64,000 bases of DNA from JAKACA01 sp050010115 (GTDB taxonomy: Bacteria; Actinomycetota; Acidimicrobiia; Acidimicrobiales; Bog-793), in assembly GCA_050010115.1 (NCBI GenBank), contig JBEKLQ010000004.1, positions 1 to 64,000 on the forward strand, written 5' to 3'. The translations under genes and the position numbers were made by a program. The notes under the pieces are model-generated. The model had not been told where the DNA came from. It did no database searches and saw nothing but the letters and a program-made list of their open reading frames with translations. Positions 49,647 through 57,610 of the stretch are shown here, one piece after another. Every line of letters starts with the position of its first letter. Position 1 is the stretch's first letter.

Positions 49647-51037
49647 TCCGCGCGGAACAGCTCCGGCGCGCTGGACTTGCCCTGGCGGAGCAGATAGGCC
49701 CACACCAGCAGGTTCACGGGGTAGATCAGGTAGCCGAAACGCGACGCCGGCGCCATGAGCATCAACCCCACGATGGCAAGCCCTGTGAAGCGAGCGACTG
49801 CTGCCGGCGAGCGGGGTCGCCACTTGACGAGCGCTGCGAGGATGACGACCGCGCTCCCTCCGACCAGCCCGGCCGTCAGCGGTGTCTTCAACTTCGGAAG
49901 CAGCCGCACGAGCAACGGGCCCGGGAGCGGGCTCTGGGCAGGCGAGTGGACCGACGCCAGCCCGAGCGGGAACTCGACGACGTTCACCAGGAATGAGTGA
50001 GGGCCGAGCACGATCCCCGCTCCCAGGATCGGGAGCATGACCACCAGCGCAGCAAACCCGTACCGTCCGTAGGCGGGGCGGCCCTCCCGGTCCTGGACCC
50101 CGAACGCCAGCAGGACGAGTAGGCCCCAGGCGGAGAACTTGAGCGTCGCTGCCAGGCCCACGGCGACACCAGAGAGATAGGGCTGGCGCCGGATCGCCAG
50201 CACGAGCGACAACAACATGAGCGCAAGGACCGGGAGGTCGTCACCACCGGTGACGAACAGCAACGACCCGGTCGGCAACACGACGAGCACCTGGAACGCC
50301 CGCCAGCGCCGCTCGGGCTCCGTGGCCAGAAGTGCGAGCGCCACGATCACGACGAGAAGCGTGAACCCGGTGAGGGCGACGCGGGCATCGGCCAGCTCTG
50401 CCGGGATGTGCAACGCGTTGGCCACCCCGAACGCCGCCATCGCCGGCAGGTACGGGAAGAATGCGGTGGCATCGAGCGTGTGATTATCGGTCCACGGTGA
50501 GTTGCCCGGCGCCGTCGGGTTCGCGGGGTAGGGGTCGTGGCCGTTCATCGCCCGGTCACCCGCCCGCTCGATGACCGCCACCTCCGGCTGCGCGTGGGCG
50601 CCGTGGGCACCGTTGGCCCTGAAGACCAGCTGCGTCGTCAGCGGGACGAACACGGCGAACACGAGCAGGCCGACGATGACGCCGGCTCGGACACGATCGC
50701 CCGAGCCGTGGAGGACCCGGCTCAGCGCGCCTCGCAGGCCCCTGCCGTCGAGGGCCACCGGTTCGACGCTCCCCGCCAGAGCTACCAGGCTCGCCGTGCG
50801 GCTGCGATGCCGCACGACCAGCTCACACACGAGCGCCGCAAGCAGGTATGGACCGATGGTGGCAGCCGCCCACTCGCGGTAGTCGTTCGACACGGCGAGC
50901 ACCAGCGTCCCGACAGCCAGGATCCCCGAGCCGAGGTAGAGCAAGGCATCCTGCCGGAGCACCGGCAGCGCCGCGAACCAACCCCACACGGCCTTCGCCG
51001 ACGCCCACAGCGATCTCAGTGGCCGAATGTGACCCAA
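49622..51037 (-). CDS. Polytopic membrane protein, possible GT87-type glycosyltransferase
   Basis: A 471-residue protein with about 10-12 helices. After the second helix is a loop with G-H-D-P-Y-P-A-N-P-T-A-P and T-A-F-F-P-Y-L-P-A-M, reminiscent of GT-C glycosyltransferases (GT87, polyprenol-phosphate-mannose dependent) whose loops often contain D-P-Y and P-P motifs. L-K-F-S-A-W-G-L-L near the middle also fits. The acceptor is unknown, perhaps a cell-envelope glycan. The likely start is TTG 51037, with GGGAGG 10 nt upstream. It ends overlapping the convergent gene. Confidence 0.6.
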   Translation of the reverse strand: MGHIRPLRSLWASAKAVWGWFAALPVLRQDALLYLGSGILAVGTLVLAVSNDYREWAAATIGPYLLAALVCELVVRHRSRTASLVALAGSVEPVALDGRGLRGALSRVLHGSGDRVRAGVIVGLLVFAVFVPLTTQLVFRANGAHGAHAQPEVAVIERAGDRAMNGHDPYPANPTAPGNSPWTDNHTLDATAFFPYLPAMAAFGVANALHIPAELADARVALTGFTLLVVIVALALLATEPERRWRAFQVLVVLPTGSLLFVTGGDDLPVLALMLLSLVLAIRRQPYLSGVAVGLAATLKFSAWGLLVLLAFGVQDREGRPAYGRYGFAALVVMLPILGAGIVLGPHSFLVNVVEFPLGLASVHSPAQSPLPGPLLVRLLPKLKTPLTAGLVGGSAVVILAALVKWRPRSPAAVARFTGLAIVGLMLMAPASRFGYLIYPVNLLVWAYLLRQGKSSAPELFRADQLASPTW

Positions 51038-51088
51038 CGCCCCATGCCTCCCCTCGCATGGTAAACGCCCGGCGGCATCGCCGCTGGA

Positions 51089-51126
51089 GGGCTGGGCTGG
51101 GCTGGGCTGGGCTGGGCTGGGCTGGG
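51089..51126. repeat. GGGCT microsatellite, seven units
   Basis: GGGCT is repeated seven times and followed by GGG, between a membrane protein gene and the peroxiredoxin gene. It is prone to slippage. No promoter role is evident. Confidence 0.9.
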
Positions 51127-51142
51127 CGAGCCGGCGGCCTGG

Positions 51143-51778
51143 TTAGCGGTTGGGCTGCGGCGTGTAACGCAGGTACGGCTTGACAGCCGTGAACCCCTTC
51201 GGGAACTTCTCCTTCGCCGTGTCGTCGTCGACCGCCGGGACGATGATGACGTCCTCGCCCTCGTGCCAGTTCACCGGTGTGGCCACCGAGTAGTTGGCGG
51301 TCAGCTGGAGGGAGTCCAGGACGCGCAGGATCTCCTCGAAGTTGCGCCCGGTGCTGGCCGGGTAAGTAATCGTGAGCTTGACCTTCTTGTCAGGGCCGAT
51401 GATGAACACCGAGCGCACGGTGAGCGTGTTGTCCGCCTTGGGGTGGATCATCCCGTAGAGCTCCGCCACCTTGCGGCTCTCGTCACCGATGAGCGGGTAG
51501 TTCAGCTTGTGGCCGGTGACGTCCTCGATGTCCTGGCTCCACTTGTGGTGCGAGTCCACCGAGTCGACCGAGACGCCGATGACCTTGGCGCCGCGCTTGG
51601 CGAACTCGTCCTTCAGCCGTGAGACCTCGCCCAGCTCGGTCGTGCAGACCGGGGTGAAATCCTTCGGGTGCGAGAAGAGGACGCCCCAGCCGTCACCCAA
51701 CCACTCGTGGAAGCTGATCTCGCCTTCGGTCGTGTCAGACGTGAAGTCCGGGGCGGTGTCGCCCAGTTGCAGAGCCAT
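51143..51778 (-). CDS. 1-Cys peroxiredoxin (Prx6-like)
   Basis: A 211-residue peroxiredoxin that reduces peroxides. The peroxidatic Cys is in D-F-T-P-V-C-T-T-E-L-G near residue 45, preceded by L-F-S-H-P-K-D. Later I-G-V-S-V-D-S and I-H-P-K-A-D-N-T-L-T-V-R-S-V-F-I-I follow, and the long C-terminal domain with V-A-T-P-V-N-W-H-E-G-E-D marks the Prx6 subfamily. No resolving Cys is visible. The ATG has AGGAGA 10 nt upstream. It appears to be a single-gene unit. Confidence 0.92.
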   Translation of the reverse strand: MALQLGDTAPDFTSDTTEGEISFHEWLGDGWGVLFSHPKDFTPVCTTELGEVSRLKDEFAKRGAKVIGVSVDSVDSHHKWSQDIEDVTGHKLNYPLIGDESRKVAELYGMIHPKADNTLTVRSVFIIGPDKKVKLTITYPASTGRNFEEILRVLDSLQLTANYSVATPVNWHEGEDVIIVPAVDDDTAKEKFPKGFTAVKPYLRYTPQPNR

Positions 51779-51999
51779 GTCATATCTCCTGTCGTGCTGT
51801 CGTGGGTGGTGCTGGATCGGCCGGGTCAGGCCACCGGAAGCGATGTGCCCCATCCCGGCCAATGCCGATGACATTAGTCGGGTATCCGGACGCCCATGTC
51901 GCCGGTGACGATGCATCCCGACCGGCCCTCATGACACAGTACGACGCCGCCTGCCTCGACCGGCACCGGTCGCCACCAGGGCGGCGCGCACCCCGTTCG

Positions 52000-52005
52000 T
52001 AGGGT
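52000..52005 (+). promoter_or_regulatory. -10 hexamer TAGGGT of the ComF-like gene
   Basis: TAGGGT is 7 nt before the ATG at 52013, without a clear ribosome binding site. Confidence 0.45.
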
Positions 52006-52012
52006 AGGCCGC

Positions 52013-52894
52013 ATGGCTTGTCCTGAGCGTCGTGAGGAGATGGGGCCGGTCCCGTTGGGCGGCAGGGTGCCCGTGCCGGCGACGGGTGCAATCAGCTTGG
52101 CGCCCGGTGTCTACGGGGTCTGCGCCGTCTGCCACGGTCCTGCTGCCGCGGGCCATCGGGTGTGCTGGAGCTGCCACGTGGTCGGCGCTCAGCTAGGTGG
52201 CCAACCTGCCCCGGTCGTACCGGTGTTCCTCTTCGCGCTCGGCTCACCGGTGCACCGAGCGCTCGTGGGCTACAAAGCCGGCGTCACGCCGGCCGGACGG
52301 GCGGCGCGCACCCAGTCGCTCGCCACCGTCCTGGCAGAGTTCCTGGCGGCCCACTCGGCATGCCTCCTCAGCTGCAGCCCGCGCCCACGACCAGCCCTCG
52401 TGGTGCCGGTCCCCTCGTCGATCGGAGGACGACCGTCCTGGCACGGCCGCCACCCGGTCGCGTCACTCTGTGAACAGGCACTCGACCTGAGCCCCGAGGC
52501 GGCGCCGGACCTCGAGATCGCCGAGATCCTCCGAGCCGGTGCCCGGCCACCGGCGAGGTTGGACGCGCGGGTGGGGGGATACGACGTGGATCGTTTGGTG
52601 GACGTGCGGGGCCGCTCGGCGGTCGTCCTCGACGACGTGCTCACATCGGGCTCGCGTGCCTTGAGCGCAGCGGCGGCGCTGAGTGCGGCGGGGGTGCGGG
52701 TGACGGCTGTCGTTGCGCTCGGGCGGCTCGTGCGTCCCGACCACAACGTCGCCACCGCCCGGTTCTGGTCAGACCAGTCCGCCGAGCCGTTCGATCCGTC
52801 ACGGTGCACACGCTGCGCCACCGATCCAGTCTCCCGACCGGTCGTCGCCTGGCGCCGGCAGCAGGTGACCATCTCCGAGCGGCTGGTGGCCTGA
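52013..52894 (+). CDS. ComF-like phosphoribosyltransferase family protein
   Basis: A 293-residue protein. The N-terminal part carries C-A-V-C near residue 37 and C-W-S-C near 51, the zinc pair of ComF-type proteins. The C-terminal half has the PRPP-binding signature V-V-L-D-D-V-L-T-S-G-S near residue 205. The C-terminus contains another C-T-R-C. ComF aids DNA uptake in other bacteria, and the role here is uncertain. It converges with the ABC exporter operon, 11 nt separating the stops. Confidence 0.7.
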   Translation: MACPERREEMGPVPLGGRVPVPATGAISLAPGVYGVCAVCHGPAAAGHRVCWSCHVVGAQLGGQPAPVVPVFLFALGSPVHRALVGYKAGVTPAGRAARTQSLATVLAEFLAAHSACLLSCSPRPRPALVVPVPSSIGGRPSWHGRHPVASLCEQALDLSPEAAPDLEIAEILRAGARPPARLDARVGGYDVDRLVDVRGRSAVVLDDVLTSGSRALSAAAALSAAGVRVTAVVALGRLVRPDHNVATARFWSDQSAEPFDPSRCTRCATDPVSRPVVAWRRQQVTISERLVA

Positions 52895-52905
52895 TGCTCC
52901 GCCGC

Positions 52906-53766
52906 TCAGGACAGCAGCAGCTTCGCAAACCGTGCCGACACGAGGCGCAGGCCGGCGAGACCCATCGCCGTGAGATACGCCACGTGAGCGGCCAACGCCC
53001 ACCCGATCTGGCCGGCGTCCAGCTCCCGCAGCAGCGCCACGCCCTGGTACAGCGGCGAACAAGTCACGACGAACTGGATCCAACCCGGGTAGATCGACAG
53101 CGGGTAGAAGACGGCCGAGAACAAGAACAGCGGCATGATCGCGAGGAAGAAGAAGTCGAAGTCCTGGAAGTTCCGCATGTAGGTCGTGAGCCCCATCCCC
53201 ACGCCTCCGAAGGCGAAGCCGATCAGCGACGCCGAGGGGAAGCACAGCACGGCCCACGGGCTCACGACGAGCCCCATGACCGCCATGACGATGAGGAACG
53301 TCGTGGAGTACAGCGAGCCCCGGATCAGCGCCCATCCGAGCTCGCCCAGCGCGATGTCGCGTACCCGCAGCGGGGTCGCCAGCAGGGCGTCGTAGACCTT
53401 GGTGATCTTCAGCTTGAAGAAGATGTTGAAGGTGGCGTCGAACAGGGCGCCGTTCATCGCCGACGATGCCAGCAGGCCGGGGGCGACGTAGGTGGCATAG
53501 GTCACGTCGCGCCCGTTCAGCTGCAGGTGCCCGACGAGATGGTTGAGCCCGAGGCCGATCGAGAGCAGGTAGAACAACGGCTCGAAGAAACCCGACACCA
53601 AGAACATCCAGCCGCGCCGGTAGGCCCTCACGTTGCGCGCCACCACGCGCCGCGCTCGGCCCGTGCCGAATCCCACCGTCGGGAGCACCCGCACGGGCAG
53701 CGAGACCGAGCCCTGCTCGCCGAGCGCCGCTCGCATAGCGAGCGTCAGGTCCCGCCAGGACCTCAC
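52906..53766 (-). CDS. ABC-2 type transporter permease
   Basis: A 286-residue permease with six predicted helices. Typical ABC-2 pieces are the cytoplasmic start R-N-V-R-A-Y-R-R-G-W-M-F, F-F-E-P-L-F-Y-L-L-S-I-G-L-G, and P-L-F-L-F-S-A-V-F-Y-P-L-S near residue 208. It forms a heterodimeric exporter with the upstream permease and ATPase. The GTG at 53766 is chosen for the 4-nt overlap with the upstream stop; a GTG two codons earlier is equally in frame. Substrate is probably a drug, lipid or envelope component. Confidence 0.87.
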   Translation of the reverse strand: MRSWRDLTLAMRAALGEQGSVSLPVRVLPTVGFGTGRARRVVARNVRAYRRGWMFLVSGFFEPLFYLLSIGLGLNHLVGHLQLNGRDVTYATYVAPGLLASSAMNGALFDATFNIFFKLKITKVYDALLATPLRVRDIALGELGWALIRGSLYSTTFLIVMAVMGLVVSPWAVLCFPSASLIGFAFGGVGMGLTTYMRNFQDFDFFFLAIMPLFLFSAVFYPLSIYPGWIQFVVTCSPLYQGVALLRELDAGQIGWALAAHVAYLTAMGLAGLRLVSARFAKLLLS

Positions 53767-54587
53767 TGCCACAACCGCCTCGTGTAGGTGCGCCGGCCCC
53801 AAGCAAGGCCGATCACGACGAGTGCCCCGAGATAAGCAACGTGCACGAGCCCCTCGGCGAGACCGAGCCTGCCGAGCACGAGGCCTCGGCACAGCGTCAC
53901 GCCGTGGTACAGCGGCGTCAAGCTGGCGATGACCTGCAGCCAACCGGGCAGTTGGGACAAGGGGAAGAATGTGCCCGAGAAGAGGAACAGCGGGATTATC
54001 GCCATCCGGTAGATGATGGCGAAGGCGTGGTCGTTCTCCTGGGAAGCGGAGAACGCCGTCATCGGGGCCGCGAAAGCCAGGCCCGTGAGCACCGCGCACG
54101 GCATCGCCAGGATCGCCCACCAGGAGTGAACGTCGCCGAAGGCGGCGATGATCGCGAGGAAGACCGTCGCTGCGACCGTCAGGCGTGTGGCGATCCAGGC
54201 CAGGTGCCCGACCTGGATGTCCCGCACCCGGATCGGTGACGAGACCATGGCGAAGTACGTGCGGTCCCACTTGACACCCGACATCACGGGGTAGGTCGAC
54301 TCGCTTTCACCCATCTGCATGGCGGTCGCCGCCAGCAGGCCGGGAGCGATGAACTGGACGTAGGTGAACCCGCCGAGCCGGCTGAGCCCGGCCCCGCCCG
54401 TGAGGTGCCGGTCGACGAGATGGCCGAGCCCGACGCCCATCGCCACCAGGTACAGCAGCGGGTAGAGGAAGCTCGTGGTGAGCGTCCCGCGCCAGGTGCG
54501 CTTGTAACGCAGCAGCATGTAGCCGTACACGCGGCGTGCACCGAAGACGCCCCCGTCACGGGAAGGGTCGAACGGGACAGCGCTCAA
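53763..54587 (-). CDS. ABC-2 type transporter permease
   Basis: A 274-residue permease homologous to the next gene, with P-L-F-L-F-S-G-T-F-F-P-L-S-Q-L-P as the shared ABC-2 motif and six helices. Its start is a TTG whose bases overlap the ATPase stop (TTGA), so the three genes are translationally coupled. No cargo can be inferred. Confidence 0.87.
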   Translation of the reverse strand: MSAVPFDPSRDGGVFGARRVYGYMLLRYKRTWRGTLTTSFLYPLLYLVAMGVGLGHLVDRHLTGGAGLSRLGGFTYVQFIAPGLLAATAMQMGESESTYPVMSGVKWDRTYFAMVSSPIRVRDIQVGHLAWIATRLTVAATVFLAIIAAFGDVHSWWAILAMPCAVLTGLAFAAPMTAFSASQENDHAFAIIYRMAIIPLFLFSGTFFPLSQLPGWLQVIASLTPLYHGVTLCRGLVLGRLGLAEGLVHVAYLGALVVIGLAWGRRTYTRRLWQ

Positions 54588-55573
54588 TCGACGAGGCTCC
54601 TGCCTGTCAAGCGGAGGAACACGTCCTCCAGCGTGGACCGCCGGACGAGTGCGCTCTCGGGCCGGTAACCGGCCGTGTGGACGGCGTGCATGACCTCGTC
54701 GCCATCGTCCGCGTACAGAAGCAGCCGGTCGGCCAGAACCTCGATACGTGGCGCGAAGTCGATGAGTTGGCGGCCCACCGCTTCGTTCTCGTCAGCACCG
54801 AAGCGCAGCTCCACCACCTCACGGCTCGACCACTGCTCGATCAGCGCCGGGGGCGATCCGTGGGCGGCGATGCGCCCGCGATCCATCACGACGAGCCGGT
54901 CGCACAGCTGCTCGGCCTCGTCCATGTAGTGCGTGGTGATGATGAGCGTCACGCCCCGTTGCTTCAGGCGGTACAGCCGATCCCAGAGCAGGTGCCGAGC
55001 TTGGGGGTCGAGCCCGGTCGTCGGCTCGTCGAGGATCACGAGCTCGGGGTCTGACACGAGCGCCCGGGCGATCGTGAGCCGTCGCTTCATCCCGCCGCTC
55101 AAGTTGTCGACCTGATCGTCGCCCCGCTCGGTGAGCTGGGCGAATTCGAGGAGCTCCTCCACGCGCTCACGGACGAGTTGCTTCGGTAGGTCGAAGTAGC
55201 GGCCGTACAGGTACAGGTTGTCCCTAACTGTCAGCTCGAGGTCGAGCGTGTCCTCCTGGGGCACGAGGCCGAGCCGCGCCCGGATCCGGGAGCCCTCCGT
55301 GGCGGGATCCATGCCGAGCACCTGAAGCATCCCACCGGAGATGGGCGACAGGCAGGAGATCATCCGCATGGTGGATGTCTTGCCGGCTCCGTTCGGTCCG
55401 AGGAACCCGAACGCCTCTCCCCGCTCGATCTCGAAGCTCACGCCGTCGACCGCCGTGATGGACCCAAAACGCTTCGTCAGCTCACGCGCCACGACCACCG
55501 GCCCCGAGCCGTCTGCGACGGTGGGCTGCAGGTTCGTCTTGCCGGCTGGAACAGCCGCGTCGGGGCCGCGCAC
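54584..55573 (-). CDS. ABC transporter ATP-binding protein (DrrA-like)
   Basis: A 329-residue nucleotide-binding subunit. Walker A is G-P-N-G-A-G-K-T near residue 59, Q-loop L-V-P-Q-E-D, signature L-S-G-G-M-K-R-R near 158, Walker B L-V-I-L-D-E-P-T-T-G-L-D and H-loop T-T-H-Y-M-D-E-A-E. The C-terminal DUF4162-like part identifies the DrrA/NodI drug or lipid exporter branch. The GTG start is supported by TAACTT 6 nt upstream. It heads the three-gene operon. Confidence 0.93.
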   Translation of the reverse strand: MRGPDAAVPAGKTNLQPTVADGSGPVVVARELTKRFGSITAVDGVSFEIERGEAFGFLGPNGAGKTSTMRMISCLSPISGGMLQVLGMDPATEGSRIRARLGLVPQEDTLDLELTVRDNLYLYGRYFDLPKQLVRERVEELLEFAQLTERGDDQVDNLSGGMKRRLTIARALVSDPELVILDEPTTGLDPQARHLLWDRLYRLKQRGVTLIITTHYMDEAEQLCDRLVVMDRGRIAAHGSPPALIEQWSSREVVELRFGADENEAVGRQLIDFAPRIEVLADRLLLYADDGDEVMHAVHTAGYRPESALVRRSTLEDVFLRLTGRSLVD

Positions 55574-55579
55574 CGGTCG

Positions 55580-55585
55580 AAGTTA
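55580..55585 (-). promoter_or_regulatory. -10 hexamer TAACTT of the ABC operon
   Basis: TAACTT on the minus strand lies 6 nt before the GTG at 55573, consistent with a leaderless transcript. Confidence 0.45.
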
Positions 55586-55597
55586 CCGCGCCGGCCG

Positions 55598-56464
55598 TCA
55601 GGCTCCCGTGACGACGACTTCGGCGGCGCGCTTCAGCGCCCCAATGTGAGCGTCGGCGCCGCGCAGCCCTGCACCCATGGTGTTGATCGACACCTGGGTC
55701 GCGCCCGCCTCCTGCCACCGGCTGACGTGCTGGGCCAGCTTCTCCGGGCTCGAGCCCGCATCGAGCCGCCCTTCCATGCCGATCGAGGCGGGGTCGCGAC
55801 CCGCCTGGATGGCTCCCGATCGGACTTGCTCAGCAGCTTGCTCCAGGCCGTGGCCGGGGACCACTTGAGGAAACCAGCCGTCAGCCAACCGGCCGGCCCT
55901 CCGCAGCGCCGGCTCGCTCATGGCACCCACCCAGACCGGGATCGGGCGCTGGGTCGGGAGCGGGCACAGGCCGGCCCCGGTGACCCGCTCGTAGCGCCCC
56001 TCGAACGTCACGCTCTCTTCGGTCCACAAGCGCCGCAGCAGGATGATCTGCTCCTCCAGCCGGCGGCCCCGGTTCGAGAAGTCCTTGCCCAGCGCGTCGT
56101 ACTCGACGTGGTTCCAGCCGATCCCGAGACCGAGACGGAGGCGCCCGCCGCTCAAGAGATCGACCTCGGCTGCCTGCTTGGCGAGGAGGGCCGTCTGGCG
56201 CTGCGGGGCGATGAGGATGCCCGTGACGAGTCCCAGGTGGGTGATACCGGCAAGGAAGCCGAAGGTCACGAGGGGCTCGTGGAACGTGCTGTGGAGGTCA
56301 TAGGGACCCTGCCAGTTCTCGTGCACGCTCGTATCGGCCCCGAGCACGTGGTCGTAGGCGAGCACATGGCTGAACCCGAGCGCTTCGGCAGCTTCGCCGT
56401 AGGCACGCACGGCCCCGGCGTCGGGTCCGATCTCGGTCTGGGGGAAGACGACTCCGATGTTCAC
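55598..56464 (-). CDS. LLM class F420-dependent oxidoreductase
   Basis: A 288-residue luciferase-like TIM-barrel enzyme. V-V-F-P-Q-T-E-I-G starts strand 1; H-V-L-A-Y-D-H-V-L-G, then D-L-L-S-G-G-R-L-R-L-G-L-G-I-G-W and P-V-W-V-G-A-M follow. This pattern is typical of the Rv1855c/F420 branch in actinobacteria. The reaction is unknown. It lies 24 nt upstream of the ABC ATPase gene on the same strand but has its own start, GTG 56464, with a weak CAGAAT 7 nt before it. Confidence 0.85.
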   Translation of the reverse strand: MNIGVVFPQTEIGPDAGAVRAYGEAAEALGFSHVLAYDHVLGADTSVHENWQGPYDLHSTFHEPLVTFGFLAGITHLGLVTGILIAPQRQTALLAKQAAEVDLLSGGRLRLGLGIGWNHVEYDALGKDFSNRGRRLEEQIILLRRLWTEESVTFEGRYERVTGAGLCPLPTQRPIPVWVGAMSEPALRRAGRLADGWFPQVVPGHGLEQAAEQVRSGAIQAGRDPASIGMEGRLDAGSSPEKLAQHVSRWQEAGATQVSINTMGAGLRGADAHIGALKRAAEVVVTGA

Positions 56465-56531
56465 GTGTCCGATTCTGTACGGTTGCGCGTTCGCGCCGAG
56501 CGGAAACGCTCACGATTTGGGAAGGAGCCTG

Positions 56532-56809
56532 GTGCCGGTCCTGAGAGCCGTATCGACACCTCCAGCGAGACCTACGCCGCCAATCGGCGGGCCCCGCTCG
56601 ACCTCCTCGCGGTCGTGAACGAGCAACTGGTGCTCGGCCATGACGGCGGCGGGGAGCGCTACAGGGAACGCCACCGGGCGCGGAGCAAGTTCGGCGTCCG
56701 CGAGCGGATCGAGTTGCTGCTCGACCGCGATACCGCCCTCTTGGAGCTGTCACCGCTCGCCGCCTGGGGCAGCGACGCGCTGCTGGCCGTGATCGGACCC
56801 GCAGAATGA
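56532..56809 (+). pseudogene. Remnant of an acyl-CoA carboxylase carboxyltransferase gene
   Basis: The frame after a GTG with GGAAGGAG upstream begins M-P-V-L-R, then must shift frame to read S-R-I-D-T-S-S-E-T-Y-A-A-N. That runs on through H-D-G-G-G-E-R-Y-R-E-R-H-R-A-R-S-K and L-E-L-S-P-L-A-A-W-G, the N-terminus of biotin-dependent carboxyltransferase beta subunits. Homology ends after about 85 residues at a stop, whereas the family has about 530. So there is both an N-terminal frameshift and a large deletion. The next gene starts within its last 4 nt. Confidence 0.72.
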
Positions 56810-57597
56810 CGGCGATGTCCAGGCGGAGGCTGCTCCAAGGTGGCGGCCTGGCGGTGCTGGCCGCCTTGCTGCCACCCGAGTTGCTCGCGGGCTGCACGAC
56901 GTCGACAGCGACGTTGTCGACGTCCTCGCAGCCGCCAACGACCCATCCGCTGACCTCGGCCCCCCGGACGTTGCTGGTGTTCGACGCCCACGAGGCCGCC
57001 GTCGTCACCGATGCCACAGCTCGCCTCATCCCCGGGCCGATGGACGACCCGGCGGAGGCCGGCCACCCAGGGGCGCGGGAGGCGAACGTCACGAGGTACA
57101 TCGACACGCTCCTCGGCGCGTTGTCGGTGACCCCGCAGGCCGTCTTCGCCGGCGGCCCGTTCAGCAACCGGGCTGGCAACGCCACCGACGACATGGCTCG
57201 TTTCATCGGGCTCGGGCCCGCAGAGGCGGCCGGCTGGAAGCTTCGGCTGGCGAGCTACCAGGCGCAATACCGGCGTGGCGTTCCCGCGCTCGACCGCCTG
57301 GCCGGCGGGGACTTCACCACCGCCTCCGACGACGACAAGGACGCGGTGCTCGTCAAGGATCCAGGCGGCTTCGTCACGTTGATGTTCGGCCACGCCATCG
57401 AGGCGATGTACTCCTGCCCGGAGTACGGGGGCAACGAGGACCTGGTGGGTTGGATCGACATCAAGTTCCCCGGCGACTGCCAGCCGCGTGGCTACACCCC
57501 GAGCGAGGTCACGAATTCCGACGGGCCGGACGCCTACGTTCCCGATGGGAGTGCCGCCGAACTGCTGGGACTCATGCGGGCATCGAGCGGCAAGTGA
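56806..57597 (+). CDS. Tat-exported lipoprotein, gluconate 2-dehydrogenase subunit 3 type
   Basis: A 263-residue protein. S-R-R-R-L-L-Q is a twin-arginine motif, followed by a hydrophobic core and a lipobox L-L-A-G-C with Cys at about residue 29, so it is probably a Tat-exported lipoprotein. The mature part resembles the small (gamma) subunit of membrane gluconate/alcohol dehydrogenases (D-A-H-E-A-A-V-V-T-D-A-T-A-R-L-I-P-G-P). Start is ATG 56806 or 56815. It lies 13 nt before its presumed catalytic partner, the GMC enzyme, and may be needed to export it. Confidence 0.8.
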   Translation: MTAMSRRRLLQGGGLAVLAALLPPELLAGCTTSTATLSTSSQPPTTHPLTSAPRTLLVFDAHEAAVVTDATARLIPGPMDDPAEAGHPGAREANVTRYIDTLLGALSVTPQAVFAGGPFSNRAGNATDDMARFIGLGPAEAAGWKLRLASYQAQYRRGVPALDRLAGGDFTTASDDDKDAVLVKDPGGFVTLMFGHAIEAMYSCPEYGGNEDLVGWIDIKFPGDCQPRGYTPSEVTNSDGPDAYVPDGSAAELLGLMRASSGK

Positions 57598-57610
57598 GAG
57601 TGGACGAGCG

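Noticed and set aside
55646..56809. A 387-codon plus-strand frame including the carboxylase remnant
   Set aside because: Its first 290 codons are antisense to an LLM gene. Only the last part, from about 56550, is the carboxyltransferase remnant.
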